From: Thermoanaerobacterium sp.
GTDB lineage: Bacteria; Bacillota; Thermoanaerobacteria; Thermoanaerobacterales; Thermoanaerobacteraceae
Length of the DNA: 6,950 nucleotides
Direction of reading: 5' to 3'
Assembly (NCBI GenBank): GCA_029960905.1
Contig: JASBVU010000098.1
Span: 1 to 6,950, forward strand
In this document: positions 1-5,829 of the stretch, piece by piece
How the letters are laid out: the number at the start of each line of letters is the position of its first letter
Position numbering within the stretch: position 1 is the first letter of the stretch
Made by a program: the position numbers and the translations under genes
Notes under the pieces: model-generated
The model's database searches: none
Told to the model about the DNA's origin: nothing
Seen by the model: only the letters and a program-made list of their open reading frames with translations

Positions 1-81
1 ATTAGAGTTTCGTATGCGACTTCAATGAATAATATTGAAGAGGGTTTTATCAGAATAGAAAATTTATTAACAAATTCTTAG
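1..81 (+). CDS. class I/II aminotransferase, C-terminal end only (aspartate aminotransferase-like)
   Basis: Frame 1 is open from the window edge for 26 codons and stops at TAG 79-81. It reads IRVSYATSMNNIEEGFIRIE followed by NLLTNS. The pattern 'R-[IV]-S-[YF]-A-[TS]-S-x-x-N-[IL]-x-E-G-x-x-R-[IL]' is the usual C-terminal block of fold-type I PLP aminotransferases of the aspartate aminotransferase group. The Arg at fragment residue 2 would correspond to the arginine that binds the substrate alpha-carboxylate. The stop is 15 nt before the purB ATG, so the two genes are probably cotranscribed. Bacillus subtilis has aspB directly before asnS; here purB would sit between them. The exact substrate cannot be decided from 26 residues. 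Confidence is high that it is coding and fair for the family. Confidence 0.72.
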   Translation: MRVSYATSMNNIEEGFIRIENLLTNS

Positions 82-86
82 AAAGT

Positions 87-91
87 GGAGG
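87..91 (+). promoter_or_regulatory. Shine-Dalgarno site of purB
   Basis: GGAGG sits 5 nt before ATG 97. The in-frame GTG at 85 overlaps this site and has no SD of its own, so the start is placed at 97, not 85. Confidence 0.85.
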
Positions 92-96
92 TAATT

Positions 97-1521
97 ATGT
101 CGAATTTATATGAAAATCCATTGATAACACGTTATGCCAGTAAAGAAATGTCTCAAATATTCTCTGATGATGAAAAATTTAAAACTTGGAGAAAACTATG
201 GATCGCTTTAGCAAAAAGCGAAAAAGAATTAGGACTTAATATTACCGATGAGCAAATAGAAGAGATGGAAAAGCATGTTGAAGACATAAATTACGAAGAT
301 GCTAAAAAATTTGAAAAAGAACTTCGTCACGATGTTATGGCACATATTAGAGCGTATGGACTGCAGTGTCCAAAAGCAAAGCCGATTATACATTTAGGAG
401 CGACATCTGCTTTTGTAGATGACAATACAGATATTATACTTATGTATAGAGGATTTCAGATAATTAGAAAAAAATTACTTAAGTTGATTGAGATACTTTC
501 AGATTTTGCTTTAAAATATAAAGATGTACCTACATTAGGTTTTACTCATTTTCAGCCAGCTCAATTGACGACCGTTGGAAAAAGAGCTGCGCTATGGATT
601 CAAGATTTAGTATTTGACTACGAAGACCTTGAATACAGGCTCAAAAATATAAAGTTAAGAGGAGTCAAAGGAACCACAGGAACACAGGCAAGTTTCATGG
701 AGCTATTTAATGGTGATGAAGAAAAAGTAAAGCTACTTGATAAACTTGTAGTAGAAAAGATGGGATTTAATAAGTCATTTGACGTAACTGGTCAAACTTA
801 TACAAGAAAATATGATTTTTTGCTTCTCTCTGTATTAAGTGAAATAGCTCAAAGTGCGCACAAATTTAGCAACGATATAAGATTGTTGCAACATTTAAAA
901 GAAATAGAAGAACCTTTTGAAGAAAAACAAGTTGGTTCATCCGCAATGGCATATAAAAGAAATCCTATGAGATGTGAGAGAATGGCAGCACTTTCCAGAT
1001 ACGTCATTACGGCCTTGCTTAATTCTTCAATCACATCATCTTCGCAATGGTTTGAAAGGACACTTGATGATTCTGCCAATAGAAGAATCGTAATACCAGA
1101 GATGTTTCTCGCAACCGATGCCATTTTAAATCTATATTTAAATGTCGCCTCTGGATTAAAAGTAAACACCAAAATAATTAACAAACATGTTATGAATGAA
1201 CTGCCATTTATGGCTACAGAAGCAATTCTAATGGAATGCGTTATAAAAGGCGGAGATAGACAAGAGTTGCACGAAGTTATACGTGAAAACTCATTAAAAG
1301 CTCAGGAAATTATTAAAGATGGAGGAGAAAATCAGCTCTTAAATTTATTAAAAGAAGATAAAAGAATAACATTGTCAGATATAGAAATTGACAATATTAT
1401 AAATCCTATCAAATTTACTGGTAGAGCTATAAATCAAACAGTAGAATATATAGAAAATGTCATCAAACCATTGCTTGAGGCAAATCATATTGAAGATGTA
1501 GAAGTCAGTGTAGAAGTATAA
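97..1521 (+). CDS. purB: adenylosuccinate lyase, long (human-like) form
   Basis: Predicted 474-residue cytosolic homotetrameric lyase of the fumarase/aspartase superfamily. It releases fumarate from SAICAR in purine synthesis and from adenylosuccinate in AMP formation. The superfamily signature is at residues 280-290 ([11 protein letters not shown]), with the likely catalytic Ser at 281. His151 in [12 protein letters not shown] and His78 in LRHDVMAH are the expected catalytic or substrate-contacting histidines. From memory, long stretches match human ADSL rather than the short Bacillus enzyme: the N-terminal NPLxx[38 protein letters not shown] and the C-terminal SFTGRA-like KFTGRA. The length also fits the ~475-485 aa class better than the ~430 aa Bacillus PurB. 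The gene follows an aminotransferase fragment and precedes asnS by 40 nt. No PurR-box or riboswitch is visible in the 15 nt before it. Both termini look intact. Confidence 0.96.
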   Translation: MSNLYENPLITRYASKEMSQIFSDDEKFKTWRKLWIALAKSEKELGLNITDEQIEEMEKHVEDINYEDAKKFEKELRHDVMAHIRAYGLQCPKAKPIIHLGATSAFVDDNTDIILMYRGFQIIRKKLLKLIEILSDFALKYKDVPTLGFTHFQPAQLTTVGKRAALWIQDLVFDYEDLEYRLKNIKLRGVKGTTGTQASFMELFNGDEEKVKLLDKLVVEKMGFNKSFDVTGQTYTRKYDFLLLSVLSEIAQSAHKFSNDIRLLQHLKEIEEPFEEKQVGSSAMAYKRNPMRCERMAALSRYVITALLNSSITSSSQWFERTLDDSANRRIVIPEMFLATDAILNLYLNVASGLKVNTKIINKHVMNELPFMATEAILMECVIKGGDRQELHEVIRENSLKAQEIIKDGGENQLLNLLKEDKRITLSDIEIDNIINPIKFTGRAINQTVEYIENVIKPLLEANHIEDVEVSVEV

Positions 1522-1530
1522 AAATAATTA

Positions 1531-1539
1531 TGTTATAAT
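1531..1539 (+). promoter_or_regulatory. possible extended -10 promoter for asnS
   Basis: The purB-asnS gap holds TGTTATAAT, a perfect extended -10 (TG-n-TATAAT). No good -35 lies at 16-18 bp upstream (TAGAAG at 1511-1516 for a 17-bp spacer). Transcription would start near 1546, only a few bases before the SD, giving a very short leader. The 12-mer TTATGTTATAAT at 1528-1539 is identical to the -10 region of the lexA promoter in this window. In AT-rich sequence this could be chance. Confidence 0.35.
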
Positions 1540-1549
1540 TTACGTGATA

Positions 1550-1554
1550 GGAGG
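1550..1554 (+). promoter_or_regulatory. Shine-Dalgarno site of asnS
   Basis: GGAGG lies 7 nt before ATG 1562. The upstream in-frame GTG codons at 1544 and 1556 are respectively before, or almost touching, this site, so ATG 1562 is the supported start. Confidence 0.82.
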
Positions 1555-1561
1555 CGTGAAT

Positions 1562-2857
1562 ATGAATCTAATAAAAATAAAAGAAATGAAGGACCATGTG
1601 GGGGAAGAAGTTACAATTAATGGATGGTTATACAACAAAAGATCCAGCGGCAAAATTAAATTTTTAATAATACGGGATGGATCTGGATTCGTGCAAGGTG
1701 TAGTTGTAAAAAATGAAGTAGATGAAAATGTCTTTGAACTCTGCGACAAATTATTACAAGAGTCTTCTATATCGGTTTCTGGTATTGTTAGAAAAGACGA
1801 AAGATCTCCATTCGGTTTTGAACTTACAATCAAAAACGTCAGTTTAATTCAAATGGCTTTTAATGACTATCCTATTTCATTAAAAGAACATGGTGTAGAC
1901 TTTTTATTAGATAACAGACATCTTTGGATCAGAACACCTAGACAACAGGCAATTTTATCTATTCGTCATGAAGTTATACGGGCAATACAAGAGTTTTTAA
2001 ATAATAACGGATTTGTGAGAATTGACTCACCAATAATAACGCCATCTACCTGCGAAGGAACTTCAGATCTGTTTCAAATAGATTATTTTGGCGAAAATGC
2101 TTATCTCTCACAAACTGGCCAGTTGTATCAAGAAGCTGCTGCAATGGCGCTAGGTAAGGTCTACAGTTTTGGACCAACATTTAGGGCTGAAAAATCTAAA
2201 ACCAGAAGACATTTGAATGAATTTTGGATGGTAGAGCCTGAAATGGCTTTTGTTGATCACTATGGTAATATGGAAGTTCAAGAAAAGCTAGTAGAATACA
2301 TAGTTCAATCTGTATTAGAAAACTGTTCAAGAGAATTAAAAGAACTTGGAAGAGATTTAAGCAAATTAGAAAAAGTTAAAACTCCTTTTCCACGATTGAC
2401 ATACGATGAAGCAATTGAGCTTTTGAACAAAAATGGATACGAAATTCAATGGGGTAATGATCTAGGTTCACCAGATGAAACATTTTTATCAAATCAATTT
2501 GATAAACCTGTTTTTATAACGGAATACCCTGCCAAATGCAAAGCCTTTTACATGCAGCCAAAAGATGATAGGCCTGAAGTAGTGCTATGTGCAGATTTGC
2601 TTGCGCCTGAAGGATATGGTGAAATCATTGGAGGTAGTCAGCGTATTCATGATTATGATTTGTTGGTAAAGAGATTAAAAGAAGAAAACTTGCCTATTGA
2701 TATGTATGATTGGTATCTTGATTTAAGAAAATATGGCACTGTACCTCATTCTGGTTTTGGACTTGGTATAGAAAGAACAGTTGCATGGATAACTAATACA
2801 GAACATGTAAGAGAATGCATACCATTTCCAAGAACATTGTCCAGAATTCGCCCATAA
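1562..2857 (+). CDS. asnS: asparagine--tRNA ligase (class IIb aminoacyl-tRNA synthetase)
   Basis: A 431-residue cytosolic enzyme predicted to charge tRNA-Asn with asparagine using ATP; Bacillus AsnS is about the same length. Residues ~15-100 form the N-terminal anticodon-binding OB-fold ([18 protein letters not shown]). The catalytic domain follows: motif 1 around 140-161 ([16 protein letters not shown]), the AsnS/AspS-type [12 protein letters not shown] at 185-196, motif 2 at 205-229 ([21 protein letters not shown]) and motif 3 at 398-409 ([12 protein letters not shown]). The GGSQRIHDY block at 357-365 is the usual class IIb segment. AsnS is favoured over AspS because of the compact length, the lack of the bacterial AspRS GAD insertion, and the C-terminal [11 protein letters not shown] ending. 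Two tandem TAA stops close the gene. No terminator with a U-run follows, so transcripts may continue into spoVK. No T-box leader fits in the 40-nt upstream gap. Confidence 0.96.
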   Translation: MNLIKIKEMKDHVGEEVTINGWLYNKRSSGKIKFLIIRDGSGFVQGVVVKNEVDENVFELCDKLLQESSISVSGIVRKDERSPFGFELTIKNVSLIQMAFNDYPISLKEHGVDFLLDNRHLWIRTPRQQAILSIRHEVIRAIQEFLNNNGFVRIDSPIITPSTCEGTSDLFQIDYFGENAYLSQTGQLYQEAAAMALGKVYSFGPTFRAEKSKTRRHLNEFWMVEPEMAFVDHYGNMEVQEKLVEYIVQSVLENCSRELKELGRDLSKLEKVKTPFPRLTYDEAIELLNKNGYEIQWGNDLGSPDETFLSNQFDKPVFITEYPAKCKAFYMQPKDDRPEVVLCADLLAPEGYGEIIGGSQRIHDYDLLVKRLKEENLPIDMYDWYLDLRKYGTVPHSGFGLGIERTVAWITNTEHVRECIPFPRTLSRIRP

Positions 2858-2867
2858 TAAACAACAT

Positions 2868-2897
2868 GAACATTTCACATCCCAATATCATAAAATA
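2868..2897 (+). promoter_or_regulatory. predicted sporulation promoter (sigma-E, also fits sigma-K) for spoVK
   Basis: GAACATT (2868-2874), a 14-bp spacer and CATAAAAT (2889-2896) match the B. subtilis sigma-E consensus KMATATT-N14-CATACAHT at 6/7 and 7/8 positions. The same stretch read as AACA (2869-2872), 16 bp and CATAAAATA (2889-2897) also fits the sigma-K consensus mACm-N16-CATAnnnTA. B. subtilis spoVK (spoVJ) is known to be used in both sigma-E and sigma-K stages. The predicted transcript start is about 2903-2905, some 30 nt before the ATG. Consensus matches in AT-rich DNA can arise by chance, but position, spacing and gene identity agree. Confidence 0.68.
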
Positions 2898-2928
2898 ATA
2901 TTAGCAAAAACAATGTATTGGGATGTGA
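2875..2928 (+). promoter_or_regulatory. RNA hairpin sequestering the spoVK ribosome-binding site
   Basis: TCACATCCCAATA (2875-2887) and TATTGGGATGTGA (2916-2928) are perfect reverse complements over 13 bp, with a possible extra T-G pair inside (2888/2915). The loop is about 28 nt. The right arm contains nearly the whole SD of spoVK (2920-2929). No U-run follows, so this is not a typical intrinsic terminator. In a read-through RNA from asnS the SD would be paired. In an RNA started at the predicted sporulation promoter the left arm would be absent. Confidence 0.7.
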
Positions 2929-2929
2929 T
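2920..2929 (+). promoter_or_regulatory. Shine-Dalgarno site of spoVK
   Basis: GGGATGTGAT matches AGGAGGTGAT at 8 of 10 bases and lies 4 nt before ATG 2934. The earlier in-frame ATG at 2913 has only an A-rich stretch before it (TTAGCAAAAACA), so 2934 is the preferred start. Confidence 0.7.
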
Positions 2930-2933
2930 TATC

Positions 2934-3824
2934 ATGAGCATATGGTCTGTAAACTTTGAAAATTACAAGATTGACAAAAAATCAAAATCTGATGACAATA
3001 AAAATATTGAGAAGGATAAAAATCTTGAAATAGAGGCATTAAAAGAATTGAATTCTTTAATTGGCCTTAACAAAGTAAAGCAAATAATAAATGAATTATA
3101 TGCTTTAGAGCAGATTCAAATAAAAAGAAGAAGTGCAGGATTAGTAACTGATCCAATAGTTTTACATATGGTGTTTAAAGGAAATCCTGGCACTGGGAAA
3201 ACAACCGTTGCAAGGATACTTGGCAAACTTCTAAAGGGAATTGGAGTCCTTAGCAAAGGGCATGTCGTGGAAGTTGAGAGAGCCGATTTAGTCGGCGAAT
3301 ACATAGGACACACGGCCCATAGAGTACAAGAAAATGTTAAAAAAGCATTGGGTGGGATATTATTTGTCGATGAAGCCTATTCATTGGCCAGAGGTGGAGA
3401 AAAAGATTTTGGAAAAGAAGCAATTGATACTTTAGTTAAAGCAATGGAAGATTATAAAGACCAATTTGTCTTGATTTTGGCGGGTTATATAGATGAAATG
3501 GAATATTTTTTAAACACTAATCCTGGTTTAAGATCTAGATTTCCTATTCAAATTGATTTCCCTGATTATACGATAGATGAATTGTTACGAATTGCGGAAT
3601 TAATGATAAAGAATAGGCAATACGTACTGACAGACAGCGCAAAAAGGAAGATAATGAAAGTTTTAATTAACGACAATACAACAAGAGAAATAGGAAATGC
3701 AAGATTGGTTAGAAATATAATTGAAAGAGCCATAAGAAAACAAGCTGTAAGAATAATAAACAAAAAAACAATAACAAAAGATGATTTGATGACAATTGAT
3801 TCTATTGATATTAGAGAGGATTGA
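2934..3824 (+). CDS. spoVK: stage V sporulation protein K, AAA+ ATPase of the CbbX/SpoVK family
   Basis: Predicted 296-residue soluble single-domain AAA+ ATPase. The first ~35 residues are charged and probably flexible. The ATPase core follows: Walker A GNPGTGKT at 83-90, pore-loop region DLVGEYIG at 118-125, Walker B ILFVDEA at 142-148, sensor 1 around ILAGY at 181-185, arginine-finger segment NPGLRSRF at 196-203 (Arg200/Arg202) and sensor 2 around GNARLVRN at 254-261. All ATPase motifs look intact. CbbX-type proteins remodel protein substrates; SpoVK in B. subtilis is needed for late spore maturation, and its substrate is unknown to me. Length is slightly below the ~320 aa B. subtilis protein. 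It follows asnS after 76 nt of regulatory sequence, and its last codons hold the SD of the next gene. The upstream promoter-like sequence supports mother-cell expression. SpoVK is favoured over CbbX because there is no rubisco context and the host is a Firmicute. Confidence 0.88.
   Translation: MSIWSVNFENYKIDKKSKSDDNKNIEKDKNLEIEALKELNSLIGLNKVKQIINELYALEQIQIKRRSAGLVTDPIVLHMVFKGNPGTGKTTVARILGKLLKGIGVLSKGHVVEVERADLVGEYIGHTAHRVQENVKKALGGILFVDEAYSLARGGEKDFGKEAIDTLVKAMEDYKDQFVLILAGYIDEMEYFLNTNPGLRSRFPIQIDFPDYTIDELLRIAELMIKNRQYVLTDSAKRKIMKVLINDNTTREIGNARLVRNIIERAIRKQAVRIINKKTITKDDLMTIDSIDIRED
3815..3820 (+). promoter_or_regulatory. Shine-Dalgarno site of ynbB, inside the end of spoVK
   Basis: AGAGGA lies 8 nt before ATG 3829 and within the last spoVK codons (stop TGA 3822-3824). 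This favours ATG 3829 over the in-frame TTG at 3796 and suggests coupled translation. Confidence 0.75.
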
Positions 3825-3828
3825 GAAT

Positions 3829-5115
3829 ATGTCAGGAAACATACTTAAAGAAAAGTTTAACATCTCTAAAGATGTTATTTTTTTGCTTGAAAAGGCAGAA
3901 AAAGACGTCAAAGAAGAATTTGAAAAAGTCGATAAGATTGTAGAAAAAAATCAATATAAAGTATTGTACGCAATGCAAAAAAATCATTTGAGTGACATAC
4001 ATTTTAATGGAACAACCGGATATGGTTATGGAGACATAGGAAGAGATACAATAGAAAGAATATATTCTGACATATTTAATGCGCAAGACGCCTTAGTAAG
4101 GCCTCAAATAGTTTCTGGAACACATGCTATATCATTATGCCTTTATGGTGTATTAAGACCAAATGATGAGCTAATATCAGCTTGTGGGACACCTTATGAT
4201 ACTCTTGCCGATATAATAGGGAAGGGGAGCAATAGCAACAATGGTTCACTTATAGATTTAGGAATTAAATACAAAGAAGTACCTCTTTTAAAAAACGGCA
4301 AAATTGACACAGAAAAACTTATGGATGAGGTTTCAAGTAAAACAAAAATGGTTATGATACAAAGGTCAAAAGGATATGATTTTAGATATTCACTTTCTAT
4401 CGACGATATCGAATTTGTAATTAAAAAGTTAAAAAACAAAAAGAAAGATTTAATTGTATTTGTTGACAATTGTTATGGTGAATTTACAGAAAATCTGGAG
4501 CCAACAGACGTAGGAGCAGATCTGATTGCAGGTTCTCTGATAAAAAATCCTGGAGGTGGGATATCTCCTACAGGCGGTTATGTTGTAGGAAAGAAAGAAT
4601 TTGTTGAAAAAGCATCTTACAGGCTATTTGCACCTGGAATAGGGAAGAAGGTTGGACCTTCACTAAATACAAATCGTTTAACATTAGAAGGGCTATTTTT
4701 TTCACCTCTTGTTGTCGGCAATGCATTAAAAGGAGCTATAATTTTAGCTAAAATTATGGAAATGTTAGGTTATGAAGTTTTGCCAAGATTCAATGAATCA
4801 AGAACAGATATTGTACAAGCGGTTAGGTTTAAAACGAAGGAAGAGTTGATTACTTTCATTCAAAGCATACAAAAAGGTTCTCCTGTAGATTCACATGTAG
4901 TTCCCGAACCATGGGACATGCCAGGGTACAATGATCAAGTTATTATGGCTGCCGGTGGATTTATTCAAGGTTCATCTATCGAATTAAGTGCTGACGCTCC
5001 TATTAGGCCACCATATACGGCTTACGTACAGGGTGGTTTGTCATATTATCAAGTAAAACTTAGCCTTATGATCGCAATAAACAATATGGTAGAGAAAGGA
5101 TTTATCAAAATCTAA
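3829..5115 (+). CDS. ynbB: PLP-dependent cystathionine/methionine-lyase-like protein, YnbB (aluminium resistance) family
   Basis: Predicted 428-residue cytosolic fold-type I PLP protein. Recognised by the N-terminal GTTGYGYGDIGRDTIERIY at 61-79, QIVSGTHAISLCLYGVLRP at 93-111 (phosphate-binding region), FVDNCYGEF at 211-219 (Asp213 should contact the PLP ring nitrogen), and SLIKNPGGGISPTGGYVVG at 236-254, where Lys239 is the likely Schiff-base lysine. Length fits B. subtilis YnbB (~420 aa). The family is often annotated 'aluminium resistance' or 'methionine gamma-lyase family', but the physiological substrate is not established to my knowledge, so no reaction is claimed. The ATG is only 4 nt after the spoVK stop, so it should share the spoVK transcript. 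In B. subtilis spoVK and ynbB also lie close together, with hflX between them; hflX is absent here. The gene is followed directly by the terminator hairpin. Confidence 0.9.
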   Translation: MSGNILKEKFNISKDVIFLLEKAEKDVKEEFEKVDKIVEKNQYKVLYAMQKNHLSDIHFNGTTGYGYGDIGRDTIERIYSDIFNAQDALVRPQIVSGTHAISLCLYGVLRPNDELISACGTPYDTLADIIGKGSNSNNGSLIDLGIKYKEVPLLKNGKIDTEKLMDEVSSKTKMVMIQRSKGYDFRYSLSIDDIEFVIKKLKNKKKDLIVFVDNCYGEFTENLEPTDVGADLIAGSLIKNPGGGISPTGGYVVGKKEFVEKASYRLFAPGIGKKVGPSLNTNRLTLEGLFFSPLVVGNALKGAIILAKIMEMLGYEVLPRFNESRTDIVQAVRFKTKEELITFIQSIQKGSPVDSHVVPEPWDMPGYNDQVIMAAGGFIQGSSIELSADAPIRPPYTAYVQGGLSYYQVKLSLMIAINNMVEKGFIKI

Positions 5116-5117
5116 TT

Positions 5118-5155
5118 TAAGAAAGCTCAAACGGTAATTCATTTGAGCTTTCTTA
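5118..5155. terminator. bidirectional intrinsic terminator between ynbB and lexA
   Basis: AAGAAAGCTCAAA (5119-5131) and TTTGAGCTTTCTT (5142-5154) are perfect reverse complements, extended to 14 bp by T5118-A5155, around a 10-nt loop. Each strand ends its 3' arm in a U-rich stretch (TTTCTTATT on +, TTTCTTAAATT on -). It starts 3 nt after the ynbB stop and overlaps the lexA 3' end, whose TGA is in the loop. The stem is A/T-rich and the U-tract is interrupted, so efficiency is uncertain. Confidence 0.75.
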
Positions 5156-5765
5156 TTACTCCGACTACTTTTCCTAAAATCATGACATCATCTACAATAA
5201 TAGGATTCATTGAAGGATTTTCAGGCTGCAAACGTATATGATTGCTTTCCTTATAAAATCTTTTCACTGTTGCTTCATCTTCAATCAAAGCCACAACAAT
5301 GTCACCATTATCTGCATATGATTGTTTTCTGATGATTATATAGTCACCATCTAGAATACCTGCATTTACCATGCTTTCTCCGCGAACTTTTAAAATAAAG
5401 CTTTCGCTTTCATAACCTAAGATAAGATCTCTTGGAACAGAATAATACTCCTCAATATTCTGGATAGCTAATATAGGAGTTCCAGCAGTAACTTTGCCTA
5501 TAACGGGCAACTTTACAATATCACTTATATCTTTTTCATCATCGCTTAAAAGCTCAATAGCCCTCGGTTTTGTCGGATCTCTTCTAATATAACCTTTTTT
5601 CTCAAGACGCGACAGGTGACCATGAACTGTCGATGTAGACCTTAAACCGACAGCCTTGCCGATTTCTCTAACTGATGGCGGGTAACCTTTACGCTTAATT
5701 TCACCTTTTATAAAATCAATTATCTCTTGCTGTTTAATGCTTATTTTATTAGATGTGTCTTTCAA
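5139..5765 (-). CDS. lexA: LexA, SOS-response repressor and self-cleaving serine protease
   Basis: Predicted 208-residue DNA-binding repressor (B. subtilis LexA is ~205 aa). Residues 1-72 are the winged-helix domain; the recognition region is around [21 protein letters not shown] at 40-60, and [13 protein letters not shown] at 61-73 is the conserved wing/linker. The C-terminal S24 peptidase-like domain has the Ala94-Gly95 cleavage bond in [10 protein letters not shown], nucleophile Ser131 in RGESM and general base Lys168 in EATVKRFY. All residues for RecA-stimulated self-cleavage are present. The start is the TTG at 5765-5763: it lies 6 nt after a strong GGAGGGG, whereas the upstream TTG at 5780 overlaps that SD. 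The last codons lie in the terminator stem and the TGA in its loop. The gene has its own promoter with a LexA-type operator. Confidence 0.96.
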   Translation of the reverse strand: MKDTSNKISIKQQEIIDFIKGEIKRKGYPPSVREIGKAVGLRSTSTVHGHLSRLEKKGYIRRDPTKPRAIELLSDDEKDISDIVKLPVIGKVTAGTPILAIQNIEEYYSVPRDLILGYESESFILKVRGESMVNAGILDGDYIIIRKQSYADNGDIVVALIEDEATVKRFYKESNHIRLQPENPSMNPIIVDDVMILGKVVGVIRKLK

Positions 5766-5771
5766 ATTAGA

Positions 5772-5778
5772 CCCCTCC
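5772..5778 (-). promoter_or_regulatory. Shine-Dalgarno site of lexA, decides a TTG start
   Basis: On the - strand GGAGGGG is followed after 6 nt by TTG (5765-5763). No ATG or GTG is suitably placed, so lexA most likely starts with TTG, a choice that lowers translation initiation. Confidence 0.8.
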
Positions 5779-5790
5779 AAACTTTTCTTT

Positions 5791-5819
5791 ATTATAACAT
5801 AAACATGTAATCAAATCAA
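5791..5819 (-). promoter_or_regulatory. lexA promoter, sigma-A type with extended -10
   Basis: On the - strand, TTGATT (5819-5814) and TATAAT (5796-5791) are separated by exactly 17 bp. The -10 is preceded by TG-n (TGTTATAAT). Predicted transcription start is near 5784, about 20 nt before the TTG start codon. The -35 overlaps the putative LexA box. Confidence 0.75.
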
Positions 5820-5829
5820 ACGTTAGTTC
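5818..5829 (-). promoter_or_regulatory. putative LexA (SOS/Cheo) box of lexA
   Basis: On the - strand GAAC-TAAC-GTTT matches the Gram-positive SOS core GAAC-N4-GTTY; the wider AGAACTAACGTTTG fits CGAACRNRYGTTYC except at the two ends and one inner base. It overlaps the lexA -35 by two bases and covers the stop codon of the upstream recombinase gene (5823-5825). Position at the promoter of the repressor gene itself argues for negative autoregulation. Confidence 0.62.

Noticed and set aside
849..1184. Open frame of 111 codons on the - strand inside purB
   Set aside because: It is antisense to a clearly conserved enzyme region, has no SD and no recognisable protein pattern; an AT-rich frame shadow.
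1522..1561. T-box or amino-acid responsive leader before asnS
   Set aside because: The gap is only 40 nt, far too short for a T-box, and no specifier or antiterminator pattern is present. The short AATTAT/ATAATT pairing there is just AT-rich.
1540..1833. Open frame of 97 codons on the - strand over the start of asnS
   Set aside because: It lies opposite the AsnS OB-fold coding region, has low-complexity composition and no ribosome site.
2875..2930. asnS intrinsic terminator
   Set aside because: The stem is strong but the loop is long and no U-run follows the right arm (TTATCATGAGC), so termination is unlikely; SD pairing explains it better.
3663..4086. Antisense frames over the spoVK/ynbB junction
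   Set aside because: Both are Phe/Ile/Tyr-rich translations typical of the complement of Lys-rich coding sequence; no start signals.
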